Positions 34,656 through 46,200 of a stretch of 64,000 nucleotides of DNA are shown in pieces. The notes beneath the pieces were generated by a model. It saw nothing but the letters and a program-made list of their open reading frames with translations. It searched no databases and was not told the origin of the DNA. The first letter of the stretch is position 1. Each line of letters opens with the position of its first letter. This DNA comes from Cavenderia fasciculata. Its lineage: Eukaryota > Evosea > Eumycetozoa > Acytosteliales > Cavenderiaceae. A program made the translations under genes and the position numbers. The stretch spans positions 937,233 to 1,001,232 of the forward strand of contig NW_004457734.1 in the NCBI RefSeq assembly GCF_000203815.1, written 5' to 3'.

Positions 34656-35979
34656 CCTCTTTTTATTTTCTTATTTTCTGTTGTCGATTAATATAAATAT
34701 ATATAAATCTAAGTTTAGTTAAGTTATTCAATGATACAAGAGAGGTATATTAAAGAGTCAGTAATTGAATGATTAATAATAATAATAAAAAAGTAAAGTA
34801 AGATGATTGATTGAAACACGACACGAATGAGATGATTAAGATAACAGTAGTAGTAGTAGTAGTAGTAATGTAATGAATAATTATGTTGTTTGATTAATAT
34901 AATATAATATAATATAGTGATCAATCAATCCATTCACTATTCGACTATATTGTAACCATGGTGAAACAACACCACCACGTTATATTTCTTGAATTATCAT
35001 CGAGCGACTTGACCGCACACGACGATACGATACACACCCCCAGGAGAATGATTTTTTTTTCACCACCTCAAAATGCTTGTTGTTTATCTGATTTCATACT
35101 CTGACGGCGACGCAGCCGCTGTGTGATGTATTTTTGATCAAACCGAGGAGGAAAGGAGGATGAGGAGAGGAGGAGGAGTGAGGGCGATGTGTATGAGTGA
35201 ATAGAGATCCTCTTGAATTGAAGCTTTGACCTTATTATTATTATTATTATTATCTTATGTATGAATCTGTCCTGTCTGTATTTATAAATATATCTTGAGA
35301 GTTGATTTCATTCACAGATCGACTTGAAATACATTGTGGTAAAAGAACACTTATAGAGAAGAGAGTTGTAATGAACAGAGTTGTTGTTGTTGTGCATAGT
35401 TCATACCTAACTAACTACTCGGGTACCTATTATATCTATCTCTTATCAATTGATAGAATCTTGAATTGCTGTGTCGAGAGTTATTACAATAAAATATATA
35501 AATATATAAATAAATAAATGTGTGTGAGATAGAAGAGAGAAAGAGAGAGGGCTATAAAAAATTAGTCGTTTGCACCATTGCCACCAACGGTAGAGGTGAT
35601 TTGGGGAGAAAAAAAAAAAAAAAAAAAGGCAACCCCAGAATCGACATCTTTTGGAGGTACACACCTCCAGTCGATTGATTCTCTCTGAGAATTTGTATTC
35701 AAAGAATAATAGATTAATGAACACTCAGAAGTACGAAGAAGAAGAAGAAGTAGTAGTCTTTGTATATATCCTGTTATTCTCCCTTTAATTTAAATTAAAT
35801 TATGTGTTGTTCAAAATACTTTAAATTAGCAGAATACTAAATAAATTAAATAAATTAATTAAAAAAATTAATTTCAATGTTTGCGAGACAACAAGCATTT
35901 CAAGAACAAAGCAACGAGTTTGTTTTCTAAAGTAGTATTACGAGTATATATATATATTTTATGAAAGAAGTAAAAGAAG
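34656..35979. other. intergenic region (CLC / BSD), with hairpin cluster
   Basis: Divergent spacer of 1.3 kb. 34960-35230 is GC-richer and includes GGAGGA repeats. 35601-35692 contains three successive hairpins listed separately. The frame at 35302-35517 lacks an ATG at its start and looks non-coding. Confidence 0.5.
35601..35692. ncRNA. candidate structured RNA or regulatory hairpins
   Basis: Three stems lie in a row. TTGGGG pairs with CCCCAG across an A-run loop. AATCGAC plus TGGAGGT (35639-35645, 35652-35658) pair with ACCTCCAGTCGATT (35663-35676), giving 14 bp with a six-base bulge and an ACAC loop. ATTCTC-TCT-GAGAAT spans 35678-35692. The strand is unknown and no known RNA family is recognised. 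Confidence 0.35.
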
Positions 35980-37306
35980 ATGGATTTACATTTCGATCCT
36001 TTGACTAATAATAATAATAACAATGGTAATGATCATAACCAACAACAACAACCGAGCAATATAGACGAAACAATTGCAAAAGCAGCTGAAGAAGTAACAT
36101 CATACTTTAAAAAGGGTTGGAGTTCATTTAGTTTCTCTTCAATCGTTGAGACTGTTAAACAAAAGGTTTGTAATGAATTAAACAAAGAGTTTGTTGTGTA
36201 AAGAATTGATTATTATTAACACTATCTATCTATGTGTGTGTGATATGATACCATTTGTAGTCTGATGAAATTATCAATATTTATAAAGAGGATTTACAAG
36301 AGTTTGGACAATCGATTCATCAAGATAGTGTAAATACATTACATGTTGGTGGTGCTGGCAATGAGAATACAGTGATGGCATCTTCGCCACCACGTAGTCA
36401 AACAAACCCATCATTGACTGAAATGTTATCGTCAAAGATAACTTCATTCATTGCTGAATACCCTTCTCCCTATGATAATGGTAGTAGTAGTAATTCGAAT
36501 AATAATAATAATAGTCATACACCATTATCTTCATCACCACAAATAACAACTAGTTTTGATGAAGTTAATAGATCATTGACAAACATTGACGATACTCTAT
36601 ACCTGGCCGACAAGAATCATAAAGAGTATCAAACGTTTAAAGAAAACTTTCAACTTGCCAACTACAGGGAATTGGTCATTTCCGCTTTGACAGGATCAGA
36701 CAATAATCTCATTGTTGTACAACGAAACTATAATAGATTGGTACCTTCCAAAGTAACTGAATTTGATTTTTGGTGTAGATACTTTTATCAAGAGTAATTA
36801 TCAATCAAATCAACTATTACATCAAATGAATGAATATATATATGTATTAATTGTATTCTTTTTCTTTTTTTATTTTATTTAGACATGTTGTAAAGAATCA
36901 ACAACAAAGAAGAGCACAATTAATTACAGAGGCAATTAAAAATCTAGATGAAGATGATGAAAATATTAATTGGGATGATGATGAAGATGAAGATGATATT
37001 GTAAATGAAATTAAAAATCAAAGTATTATTTTGGAAAAGGAGAAAAATGATAAGTTAAAATTGACAGTTGCTGCTGTCGACATTCTTCAAAATGATGATG
37101 ATGATGAAATACCATTGGATCAAGATGATGAAGAAATATATAATGAAGAGGAAGAAATAGATAACCCTCAACAAGAAATAGATAATCAACAACAAGAACA
37201 AGAACAAGATACAGATAGTCAACAAGAACAAACAACAGAAGAAACAGATAATCAACAAGTAACAACAGAAGAAGAAGAGAAAGATAAATGGTTCTTGATA
37301 GAGTAG
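35980..37306 (+). CDS. BSD-domain protein
   Basis: Exons 35980-36165, 36261-36793 and 36883-37306 (380 residues). The helical N-terminal part includes ETIAKAAEEVTSYFKKGWSSF. After an Asn/Ser-rich linker, residues about 175-245 form a BSD domain: the stretch ends VPSKVTEFDFWCRYFYQ, with the invariant Phe-Trp pair, and continues across intron 2 into EHVVKNQQ. The C-terminus is a long Asp/Glu/Gln-rich tail. BSD proteins of this type (BSDC1/SYAP1-like) are poorly characterised; TFIIH p62 also has BSD domains, but its other features are lacking. The second donor interrupts a Glu codon, and reading through gives an early stop. Confidence 0.85.
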
Positions 37307-37492
37307 AATTCTAATTGTTAAAACTCCTCCAATTGTAAATTTAATCCAACCAACCAAACTTTGAATACATGGAATATTTATCACACCATTGTTCAAATCA
37401 CACAGTAATAATAAAAAGATAACCTTGATATTATTATTTTTTTATAAATATTATTATTATTATCTTTTTTTCTTTTCTTTTACTTTATTTTT

Positions 37493-39270
37493 TTATTGAG
37501 AACCCCATAATTTAATTAAACCGTCTTCAGAGACTGTTGTTAAAGTTTGAGAATCGAGACTCCAAATAGCACGATTATAAAGGCCACCTTGTCCATCCAA
37601 CTGCTTGGTGATTTCAAATGATGATTTGCCAGAGAGATTTACAATGGTGAGTGACGAACCAGCAATGGCAATATAGCTACCACTATGATCAAAAGAGACA
37701 GAGTGACCGTGCTTGCCGTCAATGTCAAATGTTTGGAGACACGTTGATTTACGGAGATCCCAAACCTTGGCAACAGAGTCATCGCAACTGACCATAAAGT
37801 AACCATTCTCTGAAAACGAGATGGAACGTACTGCTTGAGTGTGAGCAGTGAGGGTGATGGCACGCTTGTTTTGGCTAATATCCCACAATGAAATCTGTCC
37901 ATCGTCACTACCTACACCAAGAATAGCGCCATCTGGGTGGAAACGTACAGCTCCGCATGGCCCGTTGGCAGCATTACCATTCTTTAATATTTGATTCAAT
38001 GACGATGATCCGCTGCTAATATCAAATAGTGCCCAACTACGATCACTTCCACCAACGGCGACGATATCGCCCGATGGATGTACATTGACAGACAAGACTT
38101 CACCGCTGTATTTGGCAGATTGACTTTGACCAGATTCAACATTCCACAATCTAACTGTACGATCACGTGATCCAGATACAACCGATCGTCCATTTGGTGT
38201 AAAAGCAACACTCTCTACACGCTTTGTGTGTCCCTTGAGTGATTTCTTTACGCTTGAACTATCGTTATCGTATACTGTAACCTCACCATCATCACCTCCA
38301 CTACCAACTACAACCAACGATCCATGTTGATCAACACTTGATAATCCTCCAGTCGATTGTTGTGCTTCATTCGATGCCAAGATCGCATATGATTTAATTT
38401 CTTCAGTTGTTGGTAATTTCTCTGGTTTTGATCTTTTCTTTCTTTGTGCTGATAATCTAAAAATAAACAAAGAGATAAGATATTAATATATAATGATATA
38501 AATCATCTCAAACATTAATATGAATGATATCATTCGGATGACATACGCTTTAGATAAATCTCCAACTTTGGTAAGAATATCTTGTGGTAATTTTTGTGTA
38601 TTTTCAACATCCATTTGATCATTATTATTATTGTTATTATTATTATTATTATTATTATTGTTATTATTTGTTACTGTTCTAATTGGTGTATTTGCGAGTG
38701 CACTAAAATATTGATAGAGAAAGAGAGTTAGAGAGAGATAACTTTGTTTTCTTGATTTAGAATACTATGATACAAACGATTTAGCAGCATCTCTTTCTTT
38801 AATTAATCTAGCAATGACACGACAAGCAGCATCGTATTGATAGAGTGAATGAGCCAATTCTTGACGAACACTTTCAAATTGTTGTCTAAGTGTAAATGTT
38901 TCCAACATGAGTGCATCCCATTCGTTTTGGAACATTTGAAGCATACCTGGGATACTAGTGGTTGTACCAACACGTGGTTTGGTACCAGCTCCATTACTAT
39001 TATTGTTACTGCTATTGCCAATCTTGACGATTGTAACCAAATCAGTCAATGCCAATGGTTGTCCAGTAGTTGGTTCACGTCCATTTGCATCTATATACTT
39101 TTCAATCAATCTCTTTTCATATATATTTCCTGATTTAATCGATACTACTGGCTCTTGTGCCAATTCTCCTGATACTATAAATAGATAAGATAGATAGAAA
39201 GATAGAAAGATGTTAATAACATAATCATATATGTAGTATCTAGATCTATAAACATACGTGAACAAATCAT
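37493..39270 (-). CDS. prp19: PRP19 pre-mRNA-processing factor, U-box ubiquitin ligase
   Basis: Exons 39270-39258 (13 nt), 39174-38778, 38702-38547 and 38456-37493 (509 residues, the usual length). The tiny first exon gives MICS, and splicing restores MICSLSGELAQEPVVS, the canonical PRP19 start. The U-box (about 1-60) is followed by the tetramerisation coiled coil (ETFTLRQQFESVRQEL...YDAACRVIARL), an Asn tract (about 150-167) and a seven-bladed WD40 propeller (SGSRDRTVRLWNV, CDDSVAKVWDLR, SEDGLIKLWGSQ). It is the core of the NineTeen complex, which activates the spliceosome, and also acts in DNA repair. Head to head with SNRPE, 265 bp apart. Confidence 0.97.
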
Positions 39271-39535
39271 ATTGTATGTATGTAAATGATATATATAGTA
39301 TATCAAGTATTACAAGTCGCTTGATTATGATCATAGACCAAACCTCATCTCATTGATAGAGTGCGTGGAGGTATTTTTTTTTAATTTTTTTAATTTTTTT
39401 GAATGATGGTGGAAGATCACAGTTGCAGGGTACTTTGAAGAAATATCGTAAGTGACTACTACTATAATTTAGACTATTATTAATATAACAAGTAGTAATA
39501 GTACATACCATCTCATATATATACAGTAAAAGAAA
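39271..39535. promoter_or_regulatory. shared divergent promoter of PRP19 and SNRPE
   Basis: Only 265 bp separate the two start codons, so both promoters must lie here. The sequence contains TATATATAG-type elements near 39290 and 39515 and a T-run near 39373-39400. Both products are spliceosome components. No specific factor site can be named. Confidence 0.55.
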
Positions 39536-39920
39536 ATGACAACACATGGAGAACGTACATTAAAGTCTGTTATGATCAAGCCAATCAGCTTGATCTTTAA
39601 ATTCTTTACTCAGAAATCGGTTGTCCAAGTCATGCTGTTTGAACAGACTGACATTAGAATTGAAGGTGTCATCATTGTGAGTATATGATAGATATAGAAG
39701 ATAGATAGATAGATAGATAGAAAATCTCTCAACAAGTTGTAGTTGTCAAGTACTAACATTCATCAATCATCATTTTTAGGGTCTTGACGAATATATGAAT
39801 TTAGTATTGGACAATGCATTTGAAATATCGTTAAAGAAGAAGACTAGAAAACCACTTGGACAGATACTACTAAAAGGAGATAATATAACGCTGGTGTTTG
39901 AAGCGACTCCTTCTAATTAG
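39536..39920 (+). CDS. snrpE: small nuclear ribonucleoprotein E (Sm-E)
   Basis: Exons 39536-39676 and 39780-39920 (93 residues). It begins [17 protein letters not shown]. The Sm1 motif [30 protein letters not shown] is reconstituted exactly at the splice (GVII|GLDEYMN), and the Sm2 motif is [13 protein letters not shown]. Sm-E is one of seven proteins of the ring that assembles on U1, U2, U4 and U5 snRNAs. The length equals the family norm. The donor is GTGAGT and the acceptor TTTTTAG. Confidence 0.96.
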
Positions 39921-40291
39921 CCTCAACAAACAATCAATCAATCAATCAATCAATCAATATATACTCTTTAAAAATCAATCACCTCCTTTTCCTTCTTCCT
40001 TTATATTAAAAACGAACGTTCAAAGTTGTTGTACAAATGAAATAACAACATCAATCCAAAACAAACATCAATTTATATTATCATTAACCGATAGTAACCA
40101 AACCAACCAACCCATTTGCAACATGACATATATTTAATGAATGAACAATAACAACAAGACAAACAAACAACAAAACATTGCAACAAAATAACTCGACTGC
40201 TTGGTTACTTACAAGATGATAATATTAGATAGGCGAATTCCACCAATCCCAAACCCACCTCCCCAATAACAAAGAATAGAATAGACTGTTT
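39921..40291. other. intergenic region
   Basis: Downstream of SNRPE: AATC tandem repeats (about 39931-39958) and A/C-rich DNA. No gene is seen. Confidence 0.5.
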
Positions 40292-40624
40292 ATGAAACAA
40301 ATTAACAAACTTGTAATTAGATTAAATCCAATAAAATTAATATTTATGGAATCAATGAATATTAATTATATAAACTACCTGAATCCTGGATTGATCCATA
40401 ATATTATTATTTACTTATTCCTCCCTACCTTGGAAGATCTTCCAACTCAACTCTTGAACTCTTTCATTTATTTTTTTGACTGGAACTTACTCAGAGTATT
40501 CAAGCAAGACATTGAATCTGATGAAATCATTATCAAGGTCCCGATTAAAGATTTGGATCGAGGTTGGACAAGAATGAGTACTAAACCTACAACAAATATA
40601 CAGAGTCTGCACCTTTATAAATAA
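40292..40624 (+). CDS. small hypothetical protein
   Basis: A 110-codon frame with ATG at 40292 (a second in-frame ATG at 40346). Codon choice is mixed (CTC, ACC, AAG, ATC) in a way that looks coding rather than random A/T. The product has hydrophobic helices near its middle (LIHNIIIYLFLPTLEDL, LLNSFIYFFDWNLL) and a charged tail. The helix pattern recalls the N-terminal head of dictyostelid F-box/ankyrin-like families, so it could be a gene fragment. No family is assigned. Confidence 0.4.
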   Translation: MKQINKLVIRLNPIKLIFMESMNINYINYLNPGLIHNIIIYLFLPTLEDLPTQLLNSFIYFFDWNLLRVFKQDIESDEIIIKVPIKDLDRGWTRMSTKPTTNIQSLHLYK

Positions 40625-40772
40625 TAATAATAATAAGAAAAAAAGAGTTTAATTGACCAAAAGGGGGGTGGTTAGTTTATGGTTCAGTTTTGTCATTATT
40701 CATTCAATAACTTTTTTGTTGTTTATAATAAATAGTAGGAGTAGAGATATATCAATCTTTTTAATTCATTGA

Positions 40773-42722
40773 ATGAATGATGTACAAAGACAAAGATATA
40801 ATAGACATAGAGGTCTATTAACTGATACAGATGAATCTAGGGAGCGGAGAAATGACCGTTTGAAACAACACCGAACTCAAACCAAACTATCTACAATCAT
40901 GTCTGCAAGAGGCTTGTTGATCAATCCACTAGAGTTTCAAGTCATAGAGAATAATAATAATAATAATAATAATAACAATGGTCAAGATAGATTGATTGGT
41001 GATGATACCAACAACGCTACTCGAGTTAGTGGTGGTGTATTGTCAGTATTGGAAAATGATGATGGTCAAAAGAGAACTCTATTAATTCAAAATACAATTA
41101 ATTGGATTAAATTTGAACATGTATGTAGTACTACGAGTACAAACTAAACCAGCATACGAGATCACTACGACTAATATATCAATTTTGTGGATTCCACAAT
41201 AGAATGCAGGTAATACAAAAGGAGCAATTGAAAGATTAAGATATCTTTTATCATTTCCATTTGATTCAGTGTTGCATTTGAATATTAATACAAACAATGA
41301 TCAATGGTTTGAAGGATTGGTCATAAAGATGGTGTGTCAAGATGAACATATTCTATTATTCATGTTTCAGTGTATTGCTAATCATTCAGCTTGCGACGAG
41401 TCGATTACTTTAGAAGCATGTTGGTGTATAACCAATTTAGCTGCATCATCAAATGAGATGGTCGTATCGAAAATGTTGTCAGCATCTCCTTACCTCATTC
41501 AATACCTTACTTGTAGGAATGCATTGCTACAAGAACAAAGTATGTGGGCACTTGGAAACCTAGCAAAAGAAAGTACAAACAATCGAGATATTCTATGTTC
41601 ACAAGGAATTATTCCTCCTCTATTACATATATTTAATAATTTAAATTCAAAAGTAAGAATCATCATCATCTTCTATTGAAATATAACAAACTCTGACTCT
41701 ATTATTATTATTTTCATAGAACTCACAATTTATAGTAACATGTTGTTTTACAATTCATGCAATATTATTTCCTGGTAAACTAAATAATTCAACATTGACA
41801 GATCGTATCAAACAAATAGATGTAGTAGTGTTGGAGACATTACTTAAAAATAATCTAATCGATGGTATACAAAAACATTTAGTGTCATCATCTATAGACA
41901 ATGAAGCCAAAAGAGAATTATTATGGTTAGTTTGTGATTTGGCTTCACTTCCAATGGTTCACGTATTCTTTGATTCAATTTATATTAAATTGGTAAATAT
42001 TTATTAAATCTAATTATTTGATTGAATAGAGTAATATTTATTTACCAACTAATATTTATTTATTTTAGATTGAAGGAATTAATATAATTTATAATGTTTT
42101 AAATACTGCTGCTGCTGCTGCTGATACATTTGATGAATCTGAATATGGATTAATATTTTTATATTATATTAGGACATTGGGACACTTGTATTCAAATGAA
42201 AAATTGGCATTTCATCTTTTAAATACAATGGAGCATAGTATTACTATAAAAATGATTGAATTTTTATTTAAAGTATTATCACTTTCAAAATCACCGTATG
42301 TAATACATAATTATAATAATAATAATAGTTACCCTTATTCATCTTTTATTTATTTATTTATTTTTAGTCAAATTATAAAAGAAACTATTTATTTATTAAG
42401 TAATATTACTAGTTTGGATTATAAAACAATTGGTCCACTTGCGCAACACGAACAACAACCATCATCATTTTCACGTATTTTTATCAATAATGGATGCGTT
42501 CCTATACTCTTTCAATCCTATTTTCGACATCCACCTTCGATCCAATGTCAACTGTTGTATCTCTACAATAATCTATATTGTGAACAATCTTTTGACAGTA
42601 TTGTACATACTCACATCCTACCTTCTCTTGAAGAAATTGGAAAATATATCTATATTGAATCACTACCAAAAGAATTTAAAAAACTATTTCTCACCTCTTC
42701 CCAACGTTCTACAAAACAATAA
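40773..42722 (+). CDS. armadillo-repeat importin-alpha-like (TMCO6-like) protein
   Basis: Exons 40773-41120, 41203-41652, 41720-41992, 42069-42295 and 42368-42722 (550 residues); phases 0, 0, 0 and 2 agree. The basic N-terminus RQRYNRHRG...RRNDRLKQHRTQTK resembles an importin-beta-binding segment. The body has armadillo repeats: the stretch LEACWCITNLAASSNEMV followed by LLQEQSMWALGNLAKESTNNR is characteristic of importin alpha. The C-terminal half is more divergent and has an Ala run (AAAAA) at about 370. It probably functions in nuclear import or a related adaptor role. True importin alpha has more regular repeats, so TMCO6-like is the preferred label. Confidence 0.82.
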
Positions 42723-43255
42723 TAATAATAAATGAATAATTAATAATAATAATGGTTGGTTGGATAATAGGTAGTTTCACTCACTCTCTGGTTTATGGCG
42801 ATTTCATCAATGTAGTTTGTAGATTGGTTTGGTTCCATTCCAGATACTTTCAGTGAAGTAATGTTCGTGCACATCGAAGGGTACGTATTCAAAACAATCC
42901 TACGATCTTACACCTACACTCAGAGTTAATTTCCAAAACTGACTTTTGATCTTTTTAGGGCGATCGCCTTCCGAAAAGGTTCGATAGGGAGTGAGCCCTC
43001 ATTTCTAATTAAATCTTTTTTTGTGGTGGAGGCTCCTGTTTTTTTTCGGATAAGGGAGGGATGCGCCCTTGCTGTCAAAAAAGATATTACAAAGGGCGCT
43101 TCCCTGCCACCTGGACAATGACCTCTCATATTTTTCCACAATTATCCTTCAACGTTTCTGTCAATCCCCAATCCCGTCGTCTATATAAACTGTCTCCATC
43201 ATCACAATCATCTTCATTACATTTACATTTATCTATCTATCTATTCTACAACAAC
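42723..43255. other. GC-richer spacer before the lectin/TIG gene
   Basis: About 42940-43135 is unusually GC-rich for spacer, with the palindrome GGCGATCGCC near 42960 and several short G- and C-runs. A 71-codon minus frame crosses it without recognisable homology. Promoter DNA with CATC/ATCT repeats precedes the start at 43256. Confidence 0.45.
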
Positions 43256-46200
43256 ATGTTTAATATTATAGATAACAATCATTTTAAAAAAAAAGTGTTT
43301 GTGCTTTTATTTTTTTTAGGTTTTCTTCAATCTTTTGCTTGGGCGGGTGTCATTTGGAGTAGTAACAAACATTTGTATTCAGATTCAGATGGTCAAACAT
43401 TTTCCACTTCAGAGGCTGCAAGAAAGGTACCTATCTATCTAAAATATACACACAACTTTAAATTAATTATTAATTATTAATTATTCCATCATGTGAATAA
43501 TATGTATTTTCATTTCTTATTTATTAATTATCTAATTCTTTTTTCTTATTTTTCTTTTTATTTCTTTTTTTAAAGGCTTGTGAAAATACATATTATTCAC
43601 ATGATGGAATAATTGAATGGGGGTATTTAGCAACCATTACATCTCAAGCAGAAATGACCTTTGTATTATCAAATATTGTATCTGGTACTAGTGCTTGGAT
43701 CAGTGGCTCTGACGATAAGGAACAAGGTATTTGGAGATATAATACTGGACCGGAGATCGGAGAATACTACTATGACGTTTTCAATGAAAAATGTTATACC
43801 TATTGTCCAATGAACGATGCTGCCTTTTCCTTTGCCGATGGCAATGGTTTGGTTGTCAGTACAGCAGGTCTAATTACCAACAAGGGATCTGGTACATTGT
43901 ACAAGGTGGTTTGTGAATTTGGAGGTCTTGAATCCAAAAACGTACCTCGTTTAACACCCATCTCTCAGCCAACCCAAGGTGGGTATGTATTGATCGAAGC
44001 CCTTTCCAATGGATTCAATACCACACCTGCAACAGTGACCATTGCACCTGCTGGTGACACTATCTACTACAGTCCATCGGTTAGAACCTATCCTACGTTG
44101 GTCGAGGCATATGTCAAGCCTGGTAACGGCGGTCCTATGACTATTGCCATTACTAGTGGTGCCACAACCATCTCTCTGCCATCAGCCTTCCAGCCACCAC
44201 ATCTTAGGGCTGTCTACCCAGTGTTTACAGCTGGTCAGCTCGTCACATTGGTCGGTAACAACTTTGGTATGACTGCCTCTTGGCTCACTGTCACTATTGG
44301 TACAGCCAACACTGCCTGTAACAGCATAGTCATACTCGAAGCACACAACATGTTTACATGTACGCTCACAGCCACTCTTGGCACCAACAAATTCCTCCCC
44401 GTCACCATTACTCTTGGTGGGCACACCAAAAAGTTCTTCCATCCCGCTCTCTACTATCCCTCCTCTGGTTACTTTGTCAAGGCGTTCTCTGTTCCAATGA
44501 TTCCAGACATTGCATTCTTCCGTACCACCGACCGATTCCAGTTGTACGGCCAAATTGGCAGAGTTACCTCGGTTACAAGCACAGCCTTGAGAACATTCCT
44601 CCAAAACACACTCGCCAGTACCATCACCTGGAAACTATGGCAAAACTACTTTGCAACAGACAATACCTTGGTCACTCTTGTCGGCACGTCGGTTGGTGCA
44701 TTTGCAAGTGACGTAGGTTACTACTCTTCAAATGTTCCAGATGCAACGGCCGATGGATGTAAAAGATTCCTTTTTACTCTATCCACAAGTGTAACTAGTA
44801 TTGCCAATCAAGCAGATGAAGGTTATCTTTTATTAGCTTTTAATAATAGTATGTTAAATTTAGACAAAAATATAAATCAATTAATAATTATACTTATTTT
44901 ATTTATTTTATTTAATTATTTCTATTTTTTATTTAGATCCAACATTTATTAAAAGTGATAGATTAGATTCATTTGAAACATCATATAATTGTCCAACATC
45001 TGGATGTTCGATTGCATTCCCAATGACCAACTATGGTTTGTGGAATAGTGAGATTGTATTTACTGCCATGGGAGTAAATATCACTGATTTCAAACAGAAT
45101 GGTGATCGATTCTTTGTTACTCTACCACCTGGATACGGTAACACTAGACTCAGAGCAATTATTGATAATCGTAATCCCTTTAATTCGTTGCCAATCAGCT
45201 ATGATCCTCCAACAATTGATACTGTAGTGATTGACTCTGGATATGCTACCATCACTGGTAATAATTTCTATTCAAGCTCATCTCTTGTATCTGTCACTGT
45301 AGGTGCCGCCGCTTGCACATCCCCATCGTTTTTAACCCCACACACCGTCATTCAATGTGTTATACCAGCCGATCCAACCCTTTCAACCTATGTCACCATT
45401 GCTGGTACACAATCCAACTCTGTGACACCAACTCTTGCTGCACCAAAAGTAACATCGGTATCATCTGCAGTCTCTATTTTCGGTGGATTGATTACCATTA
45501 ATGGTTTCAATTTCTATTCAACTGCATCAGCTGTATCTGTTACAGTTGGTGGAATTGCTTGTTCATCAGTCTCCATTGTCGTCGCCAATACTCAAATCTC
45601 TTGTATTGCACCAGCTTCATCAGGTTCAAAGGCTGTTGTCGTCACAGTATCTACTCGTGTATCCAACTCTGACGTCCTTGCTGTCTATCAACCACCTACC
45701 ATTTCATCGGTCACTCAAACTGCATCGAATACTATTTCAATTGCCGGAAGTGGGTTTGGAACTACTGCATCTGTTCTATCAATCACTCTTGGAGCATCGA
45801 CCATTTCCAATACACTTTGTACAGCTGCCAGCACATCTGTTATTTGTTCGAGTCTCCCAACCACATTGATCAATGGATTAATTTCAATTTCTGGATCCAA
45901 TCAAATTGCATTTAAATTTACACCAACTGTCACCACCAATACACTTTCAACAACACCACAAAGTACCATCACAATCAATGGTAATCACTTTGATTCACTC
46001 ACACCAACATTTGGAGGATCATCAATCACATGCACTGGTACCTATACTCAATTAGTTTGTACATTCCTACCAAACTCAGTGTCGGGAACATTAAATCTCT
46101 CACCATCAGTATCAACATTGGTTACATTTGATCCATTTGTACAATCAATGAATCCATCAACTGTTCCAACAAGTGGTTCGACGGTTATTGTTCAAGGTGG

